NCBI RefSeq assembly: GCF_003762905.1
Contig: NZ_RJKS01000001.1
Location: 620,001-684,000, forward strand
Source of the DNA: Curtobacterium sp. ZW137
Lineage (GTDB): Bacteria > Actinomycetota > Actinomycetes > Actinomycetales > Microbacteriaceae
DNA length: 64,000 bases
Reading direction: 5' to 3'
Positions within the stretch are counted from its first letter, which is position 1. The number at the start of each line of letters is the position of its first letter. The notes beneath the pieces were generated by a model. It was given only the letters and a program-made list of their open reading frames with translations, was not told the origin of the DNA and did not search any database. Both the position numbers and the translations under genes were made by a program. Shown here one piece after another: positions 20,523 through 29,545 of the stretch.

Positions 20523-21485
20523 TCAGCGCAGGACGTGCGCCCGGTGCACCAGCGCCGCCGCGCCGATCAACGGCCCGTCCTGCGAGAGCCCGGTCGGGAC
20601 GATCCGCACCTTCGTGACGAACCCGAACTCACGACGCTCCGCGACCGCCTGCCGCGCGTACTCGAACAGGTCCGGCGTGACGTGCGAGAACCCGCCGCCG
20701 ATCGCCACCACCTCGAGGTCGACCAGCGACGTCGCCGACGCGATGGCCTGCCCGAGCGCCCGTCCGCTGCGCTTGACCGCGGCGACCGCGATCTCGTCAC
20801 CCGCCGCGTACGCGGCCGACAGTTCCTCGCCGGTGGTGCCGGCGAATCCCTGACGCTGCGCCCACGCGACGGTCTTCGGGCCGCTGGCCACGGCCTCCAG
20901 GCAGCCGGTACCGCCGCAGGCGCACGGATCGTCGTACCCGCCGCACTCGACGTGCCCGATGTGTCCGGCGTTGCCGGTGGGGCCGCTGACGGTCCGGCCG
21001 TGCAGGATCAGCCCGCCACCGACGCCGGTGGAAACGATCATGCCCATCACGTGGTCGGAGCCCTGCGCCGCGCCGAGCCAGTGCTCGGCGAGCGTGATCG
21101 CGAGCCCGTCCATGCGGAGCGTCACGGGCGTGCCGTCGGGCACGTGCGCGGCGATGCGGTCACGCAGCGGGTACCCGCGCCAGACCGGCATGTTGAGCGG
21201 CGAGACGAGCCCGTGCTCCTCGTCGACGGGGCCGGCGGAACCGATCCCGACGCCGGCGAGCGTCGCGTCGGCGGGGAGCGCACCGAGCGCGTCGGTGACG
21301 ACCTCGTCGACCGCGGCCTGCAGCTCCTCCGAGGTGCGCTGCGGCCCGGTGGGGCTCCGGAAGCGGCTGCCGGGCAGCACGACTCCCTGGTCGCTGACCA
21401 GCGCGGCCTCCACCTTGGTGCCGCCGAGGTCGACGGCGAGGGCGAGGGCCCCGGGGTGGTCGGTCGTGGGTTCCGTGTTCGACAT
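20523..21485 (-). CDS. ROK-family sugar kinase (glucokinase-like)
   Basis: A 320-residue ROK kinase with the phosphate-binding start LAVDLGGTKVEAALV, GVGIGSAGPVD, and the zinc site GHIGHVECGG with CACGGTGCLEAVASG. These match glucokinase/N-acetylmannosamine kinase relatives; substrate cannot be told from sequence. The ATG at 21485 has GGAG about nine bases upstream. It lies 150 bases downstream of deoC on the same strand, with palindromes between them. Confidence 0.9.
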   Translation of the reverse strand: MSNTEPTTDHPGALALAVDLGGTKVEAALVSDQGVVLPGSRFRSPTGPQRTSEELQAAVDEVVTDALGALPADATLAGVGIGSAGPVDEEHGLVSPLNMPVWRGYPLRDRIAAHVPDGTPVTLRMDGLAITLAEHWLGAAQGSDHVMGMIVSTGVGGGLILHGRTVSGPTGNAGHIGHVECGGYDDPCACGGTGCLEAVASGPKTVAWAQRQGFAGTTGEELSAAYAAGDEIAVAAVKRSGRALGQAIASATSLVDLEVVAIGGGFSHVTPDLFEYARQAVAERREFGFVTKVRIVPTGLSQDGPLIGAAALVHRAHVLR

Positions 21486-21590
21486 GCTCGCTCCGATGCG
21501 ACGGTCTGGAGGCCCGGTGCGGCCCCGGGACGCGTCGTCGCGTCCGGTCCGCACCCCGGCTCAGGGCAGGTGGTGGGTGGTCGGGAGGGT

Positions 21591-21627
21591 GCGGTGCACC
21601 GCGGTGCAGTGCACTGCTGAACAGTGC
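21591..21627. repeat. Cluster of short perfect palindromes between deoC and the ROK gene
   Basis: GCGGTGCACCGC (21591-21602) and GCAGTGCACTGC (21606-21617) are each perfect 12-bp palindromes, and GCACTG (21611-21616) pairs with CAGTGC (21622-21627). The related GTGCAC cores suggest either a tandem operator for the ROK gene or an RNA structure after deoC. Confidence 0.5.
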
Positions 21628-21635
21628 GCCGCGGT

Positions 21636-22367
21636 TCAGTACGAGCTGGTGTCGTCACCCGCGCCGGACGCGGCGCCGGTCTCGAGACGGTGCGCGACCT
21701 CGTCGAGGATGCGTGCCGAGGCGCTGGTGCCGATGCGGTCGGCACCGGCCTGGACCATGTCGATGAGGGTGTCGAGCCCGCGGACGCCGCCTGAGGCCTT
21801 CACGCCGGTGTCCGCGCCGACGGTCTCGCGCATCAGGGCGATGTGCTCCGTGGTGGCGCCACCGCCGGCGAACCCGGTCGAGGTCTTCACGAACGCGGCT
21901 CCACCGGCGACCGCGGCCCGGCTGGCGGCGACGATCTCGTCGTCGGTGAGGAACGCGGTCTCGAGGATGACCTTCACGACCGTGTCACCGGCGGCGTCGA
22001 CGACGGCGCGGACGTCGTTGCGGACCCGGTCCCAGTCGCCGGACTTCGCGGCGCCGATGTTCTGGACCATGTCGAGCTCGAAGGCGCCGTCGGCCAGGGC
22101 CTGCAGCGACTCGGCGACCTTGGCCTCGGTCGAGGTGGTGCCGTGCGGGAAGCCGATGACCGTCCCGACGCCGACCCCGGTGCCCTGGAGGCGCTCCACG
22201 GCGTGCCGGACGTCGCTCGGCCGGACGCACACGCTGAAGACGCGGTACGTGGCGGCTTCGTCGAGCTGCGCGTCGACGTCGGCACGGGTGAGTTCCGGCT
22301 TGAGGATCGCGTGGTCGATGAGTCCACGGACTGCGTCGGCGGTGACGGGGAAGGCTGCGTTGTCCAC
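21636..22367 (-). CDS. deoC: Deoxyribose-phosphate aldolase
   Basis: A 243-residue class I aldolase converting 2-deoxyribose 5-phosphate to acetaldehyde and glyceraldehyde 3-phosphate in deoxynucleoside catabolism. The Schiff-base lysine is in AAFVKTSTGF and a second active-site lysine in GVKASGGVR; VKVILETAFL is also conserved. The GTG at 22367 follows a TAGGCT hexamer by six bases. It is divergent from the SDR/DUF2867 gene. Confidence 0.95.
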   Translation of the reverse strand: MDNAAFPVTADAVRGLIDHAILKPELTRADVDAQLDEAATYRVFSVCVRPSDVRHAVERLQGTGVGVGTVIGFPHGTTSTEAKVAESLQALADGAFELDMVQNIGAAKSGDWDRVRNDVRAVVDAAGDTVVKVILETAFLTDDEIVAASRAAVAGGAAFVKTSTGFAGGGATTEHIALMRETVGADTGVKASGGVRGLDTLIDMVQAGADRIGTSASARILDEVAHRLETGAASGAGDDTSSY

Positions 22368-22373
22368 CCGACG

Positions 22374-22403
22374 AGCCTACCCTCAAGGCGCGCGGCGTAC
22401 CGT
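22374..22403. promoter_or_regulatory. Divergent -10 elements for deoC and the SDR/DUF2867 gene
   Basis: Minus strand TAGGCT (22374-22379), six bases from the deoC GTG; plus strand TACCGT (22398-22403), seven bases from the ATG at 22411. Both spacings fit leaderless transcripts in a 43-base intergenic region. Confidence 0.45.
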
Positions 22404-22410
22404 GCCCCGC

Positions 22411-23943
22411 ATGCGCGTCCTCGTCACCGGGGCCACCGGCTACATCGGCGGTCGTCTCGTTCCCCGTCTCCTCGAAGCAGGGCACTCCGTGCGGGTGCTC
22501 GTCCGCACCCCGCAGAAGCTCGACGACGTCCCGTGGCACGGTGACGTCGACATCGTGCAGGGGGACCTGCAGGACGCCGACGCCGTGGCCACCGCGGTGG
22601 ACGGGATCGAGGCCGTCTACTACCTGGCGCACGCGATGGGGGCGGACGGCGACTTCGAGTCGGCCGAGCGGAAGGCCGTCGAGACCATGGCGTCCGCCGC
22701 GGAGGCCGCTGGCGTGCGCCGCTTCGTGTACCTCGGCGGCCTGCACCCGGACGGTGAGCTCTCGAAGCACCTGCGCAGCCGGAAAGAGGTCGGCGACGTC
22801 CTGCTCGGCTCCGGTGTCCCGACGATCGCGTACCAGGCCGGTGTGGTGATCGGCTCCGGCAGCACCTCGTTCGAGATGATCCGGCACGTCACCGACGTCC
22901 TGCCGTGGATGCCCGCGCCGAAGTGGGTCCGCAACCGGATCCAGCCGATCGCCGTGCGCGACGTGCTCTACTACCTCGTCGCGGCGCTCGACATCCCGGA
23001 CGACGTCAACCGGACGTTCGACATCGGCGGGCCGGACGTGCTCCGGTACGGCCAGATGCTGAACGGCTACGCGGTCGAGGCCAAGCTGCCCCAGCGCCCG
23101 ATCTCGTCGCTGCCGGTCATGACCCCGGGGCTCGCCGCCCACTGGTTCAACGCCGTCACCCCCATCCCGCGCAAGCTCGCGACGCCGATCATCGAGTCGC
23201 TGCAGTTCGAGTGCGTGCAGCGCGAGCACGACATCGACGACGTGGTCCCGCGTCCCACCGGGGGACTCACCTCGTACCGACGGTCCGTGCGGCTCGCGCT
23301 GACGAAGATGCGCAAGGGCGAGGTCCAGACGAGCTGGCGCAGCGCCACGCTCGCGAGCACGCCGGCCGACCCGCTGCCGAGCGACCCGGACTGGGCCGGC
23401 CACACGGTCTACGTGGACGACCGGCACCGCCACAGCGCCGCGCCGCCGGAGGCCGTCTGGAGCGTCGTCGAGTCCATCGGCGGCGAGAACGGCTGGTACT
23501 CCTTCCCCCTCGCGTGGGTCGCACGCGGCTGGATGGACAAGATCGCCGGCGGTGTCGGGCTGAACCGCGGCCGTCGCGACCCCAAGCGCCTCGAGCAGGG
23601 CGACGCGCTCGACTGGTGGCGCGTCGAACGACTCGACCGCGGGCGCTACCTGCGGCTCCGGGCCGAGTTCAAGTCACCGGGTCGTGCGTGGCTCGAGATG
23701 ACCGTGACGCCGACCGACGACGGCGGCTGCGACTACCACCAGCGGGCGCTGTACTTCCCGCAGGGACTCGCCGGACGGCTGTACTGGTACTCGATCCTGC
23801 CCTTCCACGGGGTCATCTTCCCCGGCATGGTGGAGCGCATCACGGCCCGTGCCGAGCGCGAAGCCCACCGCACCGACTCGACGCAGGCCAACAGCACGCA
23901 CCAGAATGGGTCTCGCACGCCGGAGCACGAGGAGGCAGCATGA
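22411..23943 (+). CDS. SDR/NmrA-type NAD(P)-binding protein fused to DUF2867 domain
   Basis: A 510-residue two-domain protein. Residues 1-300 are an atypical short-chain dehydrogenase with MRVLVTGATGYIGGRLVPRL as dinucleotide-binding start. Residues about 330-490 are a SRPBCC-like DUF2867 domain (WSVVESIGGENGWYSFPLAW, ending in RLYWYSILPFHGVIFPGM). This fusion is widespread and its reaction is not established. Its stop overlaps the SGNH gene by four bases, giving a three-gene unit with the following two genes. Confidence 0.88.
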   Translation: MRVLVTGATGYIGGRLVPRLLEAGHSVRVLVRTPQKLDDVPWHGDVDIVQGDLQDADAVATAVDGIEAVYYLAHAMGADGDFESAERKAVETMASAAEAAGVRRFVYLGGLHPDGELSKHLRSRKEVGDVLLGSGVPTIAYQAGVVIGSGSTSFEMIRHVTDVLPWMPAPKWVRNRIQPIAVRDVLYYLVAALDIPDDVNRTFDIGGPDVLRYGQMLNGYAVEAKLPQRPISSLPVMTPGLAAHWFNAVTPIPRKLATPIIESLQFECVQREHDIDDVVPRPTGGLTSYRRSVRLALTKMRKGEVQTSWRSATLASTPADPLPSDPDWAGHTVYVDDRHRHSAAPPEAVWSVVESIGGENGWYSFPLAWVARGWMDKIAGGVGLNRGRRDPKRLEQGDALDWWRVERLDRGRYLRLRAEFKSPGRAWLEMTVTPTDDGGCDYHQRALYFPQGLAGRLYWYSILPFHGVIFPGMVERITARAEREAHRTDSTQANSTHQNGSRTPEHEEAA

Positions 23944-24527
23944 GCGACGACGAACGCGGCACGATCCTGTTCCTGGGGGACAGCATCACCGCAGGCGGGT
24001 CCTGGGACGAGCGTCTGCCGGACGAGCAGACCCTGAACCACGGCATCAACGGCGACACGACGGACGGCGTCCTCGAGCGGCTCGACGCCGTCGTGGCAGC
24101 CGCACCGGAAGAGATCGTGCTGCTCATCGGCACCAACGACTTCGGCAACCACCGCAAGAGCGCCGAGCACGTCGTGCGGAACGTCGAGACGATCCTCGTG
24201 ACGCTCCGCCGCGAGCTCCCCGGGGTCCGGCTCCTGCTGGTCTCCATCCTCCCGCGGCAGGCCGAGTACACCCCGCGCATCGAAGAGGCGAACCGGCACC
24301 TCCGCCAGTTCGTCGCCACCTGTCACGCGCAGTACCTCGACGTCTGGCCGGCCCTGGCCGACGGGGACCACCTCGCCGAGCAGTTCACCGACGACGGCCT
24401 GCACCTCACCGACGAGGGCTACCGGGCGTACGTCGCCGAACTCGTCCCGGCGCTGGAACGGCTCCGCGGCCTCCCGCCGATGTCCCGGCCCATCACCGCG
24501 ATCGAACTGGACGAGGCTTCCGCCTGA
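23940..24527 (+). CDS. SGNH/GDSL-family hydrolase
   Basis: A 195-residue esterase-like hydrolase. Block I is LFLGDSITAGG with the nucleophile serine, block III is LLIGTNDFGNH, and block V is DDGLHLTDEGY with the Asp/His pair. No signal peptide, so it is cytoplasmic. GAGGAGG precedes the ATG, and the gene overlaps both neighbours by one to four bases. Substrate unknown; SGNH enzymes act on acyl, acetyl or phospholipid esters. Confidence 0.9.
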   Translation: MSDDERGTILFLGDSITAGGSWDERLPDEQTLNHGINGDTTDGVLERLDAVVAAAPEEIVLLIGTNDFGNHRKSAEHVVRNVETILVTLRRELPGVRLLLVSILPRQAEYTPRIEEANRHLRQFVATCHAQYLDVWPALADGDHLAEQFTDDGLHLTDEGYRAYVAELVPALERLRGLPPMSRPITAIELDEASA

Positions 24528-24949
24528 TGGCAGCACGGAAGGGACGGCCCCCGGTCGGGTCGTCGTTCGGGGCTGCCGCGTCCAGCGCGCGCCCGGCCCC
24601 TGCGGCACCCGCCACCCCGGCGTTCACCCGTCCGGCGCTCGCACCGTCCCTGCTCGCGGCCATCGTGCTGCTGGCGTGCATCGCGTTCCTGGACGCCCCC
24701 GCGTTCGTCTTCGTGCGCTGGGGGATCACCGTCCTGGCCCTGATCGTGCTCGTGTTCTGCATCCGCGGTCGCTCCTGGTGGACCGCCGTGCTGATGGCCG
24801 CCGTCGCGGTCTGCTGGAACCCGCTCGTCGTCGTCCCGATCCCGGGGCAGGTCTGGGCGGCGCTGCAGGTCGTCGCCGCCGCGCTGTTCATCGTGGTCGG
24901 CATCGTCGTCAAGGTGCCCCGAACGACGGAAGCACCGCCCGCCCGGTAG
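24527..24949 (+). CDS. Small polytopic membrane protein, DUF6804-like
   Basis: A 140-residue protein with an Ala/Pro-rich N-terminus and four hydrophobic segments between about 42 and 130. WNPLVVVPIPGQVWAALQVVAAALFIVVG resembles the NP-x-PI pattern I associate with DUF6804. Start shares one base with the SGNH stop. Function unknown. Confidence 0.7.
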   Translation: MAARKGRPPVGSSFGAAASSARPAPAAPATPAFTRPALAPSLLAAIVLLACIAFLDAPAFVFVRWGITVLALIVLVFCIRGRSWWTAVLMAAVAVCWNPLVVVPIPGQVWAALQVVAAALFIVVGIVVKVPRTTEAPPAR

Positions 24950-24999
24950 GATCGGCAGCGTCGGGCACGTGGTCCGACCACACGAGACGAAGGGCATGG

Positions 25000-26553
25000 A
25001 TGAGCAACGAGACCGAGCCGGTGACCGAGAGTCCTCTGCTGAACCCTCGACCGTCCTCCGGCGGTCTCGATCGATCCGATGTCGTGCTCCGGAAGGGGCG
25101 CTTCACCCTGCTCAACGGGCACCTGACCCCGCAGCAGTCCATGATCGAAGACCTGCTCTTCCTCGACGACGCGCTCACCGCCGCGGACGTCGACCACCTC
25201 CTCATCCGCGGCAACGACCAGCGCCCGGTGATCGCGCTCGACGAGCGGGACCGCCAGCGCGCCGAGTCCGCCGTGATGGACGCCGCCGTCGGCGAACCGT
25301 TCTACGCGAAGCCGCCGGGGAAGCCCGCGGTGCTCGTCGTCGACGACGGCCTCGGCTCGCCGGACGACCTCGTCCTGCGCGTCTTCCGTCCGCGCGTCGA
25401 GCCGCTCGGTCGTCTCCGCTACGGCGCCGAGACCAGCGTCCAGATGGAGTTCTGGCGGGTGACGGACACCGAGGTCCTCGCACCGGTGGAGAACGCCCTG
25501 ATGCGTCGCAGCCTGCCGGTCGAGGAGTTCGTCCTCGTCGACATCGAGCGCTACGGTCGCACCTGGCGCACCGTCGAGCACATGTTCGACGACCACGTCT
25601 CGGACATCCGCTTCCCGATCGACATCGTCTTCTCGTGGGTGGACGGCAACGCGATCGAGTACCAGCGCGCGCGCCAGGCAGCGCAGTCGTCCGCCGTCCT
25701 GGGGGAGGGCGACGACGCCCCCGCCCGCTTCCGGCAGATCAACGAGCTCAAGTACGCTCTCCGCTCCGTGTACATGTACGCGCCGTGGGTCCGGACGATC
25801 TACATCGCGACCGACTCCCCGGCACCGGCGTGGCTCGCGGACCACCCGCGCGTCCGGATCGTCCGCAGCGAGGAGTTCTTCGCCGACCCGTCCGTGCTGC
25901 CGACGCACAACTCCCAGGCCGTCGAGTCGCAGCTGCACCACATCCCGGGCATCAGCGAGCACTTCATCTACTCGAACGACGACATGTTCTTCGGCCGGCA
26001 GGTCGACCCGTCGGTGTTCTTCAGCCCGGGTTCCGTGACGAAGTTCATCCTCGCCACCACGCGGATCGGCCTCGGCTCGAACAATCCGGCACGCAGTGGC
26101 TTCGAGAACTCCGCGCGGGTGAACCGCCGGCTCCTCGCGCAGCGCTTCGGCGCCGTGACGACCCGGCACCTCGAGCACGCTCCCACCCCGCTCCGCGCGA
26201 GCATCATGACCGAGATGGAGCACGAGTTCGCGGACGAGTTCGCGGCGACCGCCGGCTCCCGGTTCCGTGCGGCGGAGAACATCTCGGTGACGAACTCGCT
26301 CTACCACTACTACGCGCTGCTCACCGGCCGCGCGATCGTGCAGGAGAACGCGCCCGTCCGCTACATCGACACCACGATGCAGTCCGGGCTCCGCGCACTC
26401 GAGGACCTGCTGAAGAAGCGGAACGTCGACTTCTTCTGCCTGAACGACGGCAGCTTCCCCGAGGTCAGCGACGACGAGCGCACCACCCGCGTCACCGACT
26501 TCCTGGACCGCTACTTCCCGTTCCCGGCCCCGTGGGAGAACCCGGACGCGTAG
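25000..26553 (+). CDS. Stealth-family sugar-phosphate transferase
   Basis: A 517-residue protein with the Stealth conserved regions: IDIVFSWVDGNA (CR1), RFRQINELKYALRSVYMYAP then IYIATD (CR2), NSQAVESQLHHIPGISEHF followed by YSNDDMFFG (CR3), and a C-terminal NDGSFPEVSDDE region (CR4). Stealth proteins transfer hexose 1-phosphate in capsule, exopolysaccharide or wall polymer synthesis. The ATG at 25000 lies 50 bases after the DUF6804-like gene. No glycosyltransferase or flippase gene is beside it, so its polymer is unknown. Confidence 0.92.
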   Translation: MSNETEPVTESPLLNPRPSSGGLDRSDVVLRKGRFTLLNGHLTPQQSMIEDLLFLDDALTAADVDHLLIRGNDQRPVIALDERDRQRAESAVMDAAVGEPFYAKPPGKPAVLVVDDGLGSPDDLVLRVFRPRVEPLGRLRYGAETSVQMEFWRVTDTEVLAPVENALMRRSLPVEEFVLVDIERYGRTWRTVEHMFDDHVSDIRFPIDIVFSWVDGNAIEYQRARQAAQSSAVLGEGDDAPARFRQINELKYALRSVYMYAPWVRTIYIATDSPAPAWLADHPRVRIVRSEEFFADPSVLPTHNSQAVESQLHHIPGISEHFIYSNDDMFFGRQVDPSVFFSPGSVTKFILATTRIGLGSNNPARSGFENSARVNRRLLAQRFGAVTTRHLEHAPTPLRASIMTEMEHEFADEFAATAGSRFRAAENISVTNSLYHYYALLTGRAIVQENAPVRYIDTTMQSGLRALEDLLKKRNVDFFCLNDGSFPEVSDDERTTRVTDFLDRYFPFPAPWENPDA

Positions 26554-26567
26554 CGCCCCGGGAGGAC

Positions 26568-26613
26568 GCTGGCGCTGGCGCTGGCGCTGGCGCTGGCGCT
26601 GGCGCTGGCGCTG
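26568..26613. repeat. Hexanucleotide tandem repeat (GCTGGC)7
   Basis: Seven uninterrupted GCTGGC units (26568-26609) plus GCTG, 14 bases after the Stealth stop codon and directly abutting a long hairpin. It is intergenic, so length variation would not alter a protein. Confidence 0.95.
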
Positions 26614-26669
26614 AGATCGCACTTCGTGTCGGGTCCGTCACGGACGATCCGACACGAAGTGCGATCTCA
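26612..26669. terminator. Long perfect hairpin, probable bidirectional terminator
   Basis: A 21-bp perfect inverted repeat (26612-26632 and 26649-26669) encloses a second 5-bp stem GTCCG-TCA-CGGAC. It lies between the convergent Stealth and phosphodiesterase genes. There is no T-tract on either strand. Confidence 0.75.
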
Positions 26670-26703
26670 CCAGGTACAGGACCGGGACCGGGACGCGCGC
26701 GCG

Positions 26704-27663
26704 TCAGCGGTGGACGGGGGAGACGGGGACCGAGTCGAGCGTGAAGACGGGGATGCTCGAGGTCACCGGAGCCGGCTCGACCGCCGCGGGGATGACGACC
26801 CCGGCCGCCGCGAGACGGGCGTCCGTCTGCTCGGACGACACCGGCTCACCGACCGTGGCGTACTGCCCGATCGGCACCACCGAGTGCACGACGTTGTGGC
26901 CGTACACGTGGACCAGGTTGAACGACTGCGCACCGTCGCGGCCGCGCGTCCCGCCCTGGAACTCGTTGAGGTCCTGCGTGTAGCACGTGGCACTCGCCAC
27001 GGAGACGGGGATGCCGGCGAACACGGCGCTCGTCGAGTAGTGCAGGTGCCCGGCGATGATGGCCAGGATGTCGGATCCCTCGACGACCTCGGCAAGCGCC
27101 TGCTGCTCGCGGAGCTCCACGAGGACGGTCAGGTCCTGCACGCTCGGGACCGGCGGGTGGTGCATCGCGAGGATCGTGCCGTGCGGTGCGGCCTCGGAGA
27201 GCACCTCTGCGAGCCAGTCGAGCTGCTCGGGGGTGACGATGCCGTAGTGCTCGCCCGGGACGCTGGTGTCGAGGGTGATGACGCGGAGGCCGTTCACCTC
27301 GTACACGAAGTCCACCGGCCGGTCGGTGGGGTGGAGTCCGAAGAGCTCCTGCCGGAATGCGCCGCGCTCGTCGTGGTTGCCCATCGCCCAGATCACCTGG
27401 GCGCCGATGCGCTCGGCAGCCGGCTCGATGATCCGTCGGACGCGGGCGTAGGCCCCTGGCTCGCCCTTGTCCGCCACGTCCCCGGTGATGATGATCGCCT
27501 CCGGACGGGCACCGGATGCCTCGATCTCGTCGATGATCTGCGACAGCCGTGCGGCGGAGTCGACGTCCCCGTAGAGGTCGCCGTCACCCGCGATGAGGTG
27601 GGTGTCGCTGAGGTGGAGCAGGAAGTGGTTCGGCCTGGGGTGCTCGGCCGTCCGGGATTCCAT
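26704..27663 (-). CDS. Metallophosphoesterase, 3',5'-cyclic nucleotide phosphodiesterase-like
   Basis: A 319-residue class III phosphodiesterase of the CpdA/Icc/Rv0805 type. The binuclear metal site is complete: LSDTHL, GDVADKG, AMGNHDE, LAMHHPP and AGHLHYS. Cyclic AMP hydrolysis is the usual assignment, though in several such enzymes the activity is weak. The ATG at 27663 begins MESRTAEHPRPNHFLLHLSDTH. It is transcribed away from qcrB with a 190-base gap and ends at a bidirectional hairpin. Confidence 0.87.
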   Translation of the reverse strand: MESRTAEHPRPNHFLLHLSDTHLIAGDGDLYGDVDSAARLSQIIDEIEASGARPEAIIITGDVADKGEPGAYARVRRIIEPAAERIGAQVIWAMGNHDERGAFRQELFGLHPTDRPVDFVYEVNGLRVITLDTSVPGEHYGIVTPEQLDWLAEVLSEAAPHGTILAMHHPPVPSVQDLTVLVELREQQALAEVVEGSDILAIIAGHLHYSTSAVFAGIPVSVASATCYTQDLNEFQGGTRGRDGAQSFNLVHVYGHNVVHSVVPIGQYATVGEPVSSEQTDARLAAAGVVIPAAVEPAPVTSSIPVFTLDSVPVSPVHR

Positions 27664-27797
27664 CGGGTTCTCATTCCGTTGGTGGGCCCCTCGGGGGAGG
27701 AGCCCGTTCCAGATGCGTGGTGCAACACGATGCCACACCGTCCTGGACGAGTCCAGCACGCCCTCGTGAATCGCGGGTGAACCGAAGGCGGCGTGGC

Positions 27798-27839
27798 ACG
27801 AAACAACCCCCACCACGATCGTGGCGGGGGTTGTTTCGT
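27798..27839 (-). terminator. Terminator after qcrB
   Basis: ACGAAACAACCCCC (27798-27811) pairs perfectly with GGGGGTTGTTTCGT (27826-27839), and an inner CCACGATCGTGG extends the stem after one mismatch. It lies 15 bases beyond the qcrB stop on the minus strand. Confidence 0.8.
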
Positions 27840-27853
27840 TGCGCTGTCCGGAC

Positions 27854-29545
27854 TCAGTGTCCGCCGGCTCCGACCTGCGGGGCCTGGTGCGTGCCCTCGA
27901 GGTCTGGGCCGTGGTGCGCGGCGTGCGCAGCCTCGAGCTCGGACTTCGAGACGGGCGCGATGCGGTCCTCGAAGAAGAAGCGCGACATGCCGGCGCGGAC
28001 CTTCTGGACCGGGGTGATCTGCCCCTTGGCGTTCGGACGGATCATGAGCGGCTTGTACTCGTTGAACTGCAGGAGCTTCCAGCGCTCGTACTCGTCGAGC
28101 TGCTCGTGGACCTCGATGTACTCACCGTGCGGGAGTCGGACGATGCGGCCCGACTCGTAGCCGTGGAGGACGATCTCGCGGTCCTTCTTCTGCAGCGCCA
28201 GGCACACGCGCTTCGTGATCCAGAAGGCGACGAACGGGCCGAGGACGGTCGTGGCCTGGATGACGTGGATCACGCTGTCGATCGAGACCAGGAAGTGCGT
28301 CGCGATGATGTCCGAGCTCGCCGCGGCCCAGAGGCTGGCGTAGAGCGTGACTCCGGCAGCGCCGAACGCGGTGCGGGTCGGGGCGTTGCGGGGACGGTCC
28401 GCGATGTGGTGCTCACGCTTGTCGCCGGTGACCCACGCCTCGATGAAGGGGTAGATGAAGATCGCCAGGATGAGTCCGACGAGCACCGCGATCGGCGCGA
28501 GGATGTTGAACGACACCGTGTAGCCGAACCACACGACTTCCCAGTGCGGGGGCACCAGTCGGAGCGCGCCGTCCGCGAAGCCGATGTACCAGTCGGGCTG
28601 GGTACCGGCGGACACCGGGGAGGGGTCGTACGGGCCGTAGTTCCAGATCGGGTTGATCGTGAACAGCGACGCGATGAGGGCGAGGATGCCCGCGACGATG
28701 AAGAAGAAGCCACCGGCCTTCGCGGCGAACGCCGGGAGGATCGGGACGCCCACGACGTTGTCGTTGGTCTTGCCGGGGCCCGCGTACTGCGTGTGCTTGT
28801 TGACCACGACGAGCACGAGGTGGACGCCGAGGACCGCCACGAGGATCGCCGGGAGCAGCAGGATGTGCAGCGTGTACAGGCGGCCGACGATCGCGGTTCC
28901 GGGGAACTCGCCGCCGAACAGGATGTAGCCGATCCAGACGCCGATCACCGGGACGCCCTCGATCATGCCGACGATGATGCGGAGACCGTTGCCGGAGAGC
29001 AGGTCGTCGGGGAGCGAGTAGCCGGTGAAGCCCTCGGCCATGGCGAGGACCCACAGTACGAAGCCGAAGACCCAGTTGAGCTCGCGCGGCTTGCGGAAGG
29101 CACCGGTGAAGAACACGCGGGCCATGTGCAGCATCACCGAGGCGACGAAGAGCAGGGCCGCCCAGTGGTGGATCTGCCGGACGAAGAGCCCGCCACGGAT
29201 GTCGAACGAGATGTTCAGCGTCGACTGGAGTGCCGTCGACATCTCGACGCCCTTGAGCGGGACGTAGGAGCCGTTGTAGACGACCTCGGTCATCGAGGCA
29301 CCGAAGAAGAACGTCAGGAACGTCCCCGACAGCAGGATGACGACGAAGCTGTACAGCGCGACTTCACCGAGCATGAAGCTCCAGTGGTCGGGGAAGATCT
29401 TGCGACCGACCTCCTTCACCAGACCGGAGATGCTCGTGCGCTCGTCGATGTAGTTGGCGACCCCGCCGATGATGCGGGACCCACGCTCCGGAGCGGGCTT
29501 GGTGCTCGCCGTGTTCGGTGCGTTCGTGGTGGTGGTGCTGGTCAT
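27854..29545 (-). CDS. qcrB: Cytochrome bc1 complex, cytochrome b subunit
   Basis: A 563-residue integral membrane diheme cytochrome b of the actinobacterial bc1-aa3 supercomplex, oxidising menaquinol. Heme-ligand helices contain HHWAALLFVASVMLHMARVFFTGAFR and HILLLPAILVAVLGVHLVLVVVNKH (paired histidines), and the Qo-site GGVA/NPIWNYGPYDPSP region is present. The long C-terminal cytoplasmic extension is typical of Actinobacteria. Its start overlaps the qcrA stop by one base. Confidence 0.95.
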   Translation of the reverse strand: MTSTTTTNAPNTASTKPAPERGSRIIGGVANYIDERTSISGLVKEVGRKIFPDHWSFMLGEVALYSFVVILLSGTFLTFFFGASMTEVVYNGSYVPLKGVEMSTALQSTLNISFDIRGGLFVRQIHHWAALLFVASVMLHMARVFFTGAFRKPRELNWVFGFVLWVLAMAEGFTGYSLPDDLLSGNGLRIIVGMIEGVPVIGVWIGYILFGGEFPGTAIVGRLYTLHILLLPAILVAVLGVHLVLVVVNKHTQYAGPGKTNDNVVGVPILPAFAAKAGGFFFIVAGILALIASLFTINPIWNYGPYDPSPVSAGTQPDWYIGFADGALRLVPPHWEVVWFGYTVSFNILAPIAVLVGLILAIFIYPFIEAWVTGDKREHHIADRPRNAPTRTAFGAAGVTLYASLWAAASSDIIATHFLVSIDSVIHVIQATTVLGPFVAFWITKRVCLALQKKDREIVLHGYESGRIVRLPHGEYIEVHEQLDEYERWKLLQFNEYKPLMIRPNAKGQITPVQKVRAGMSRFFFEDRIAPVSKSELEAAHAAHHGPDLEGTHQAPQVGAGGH

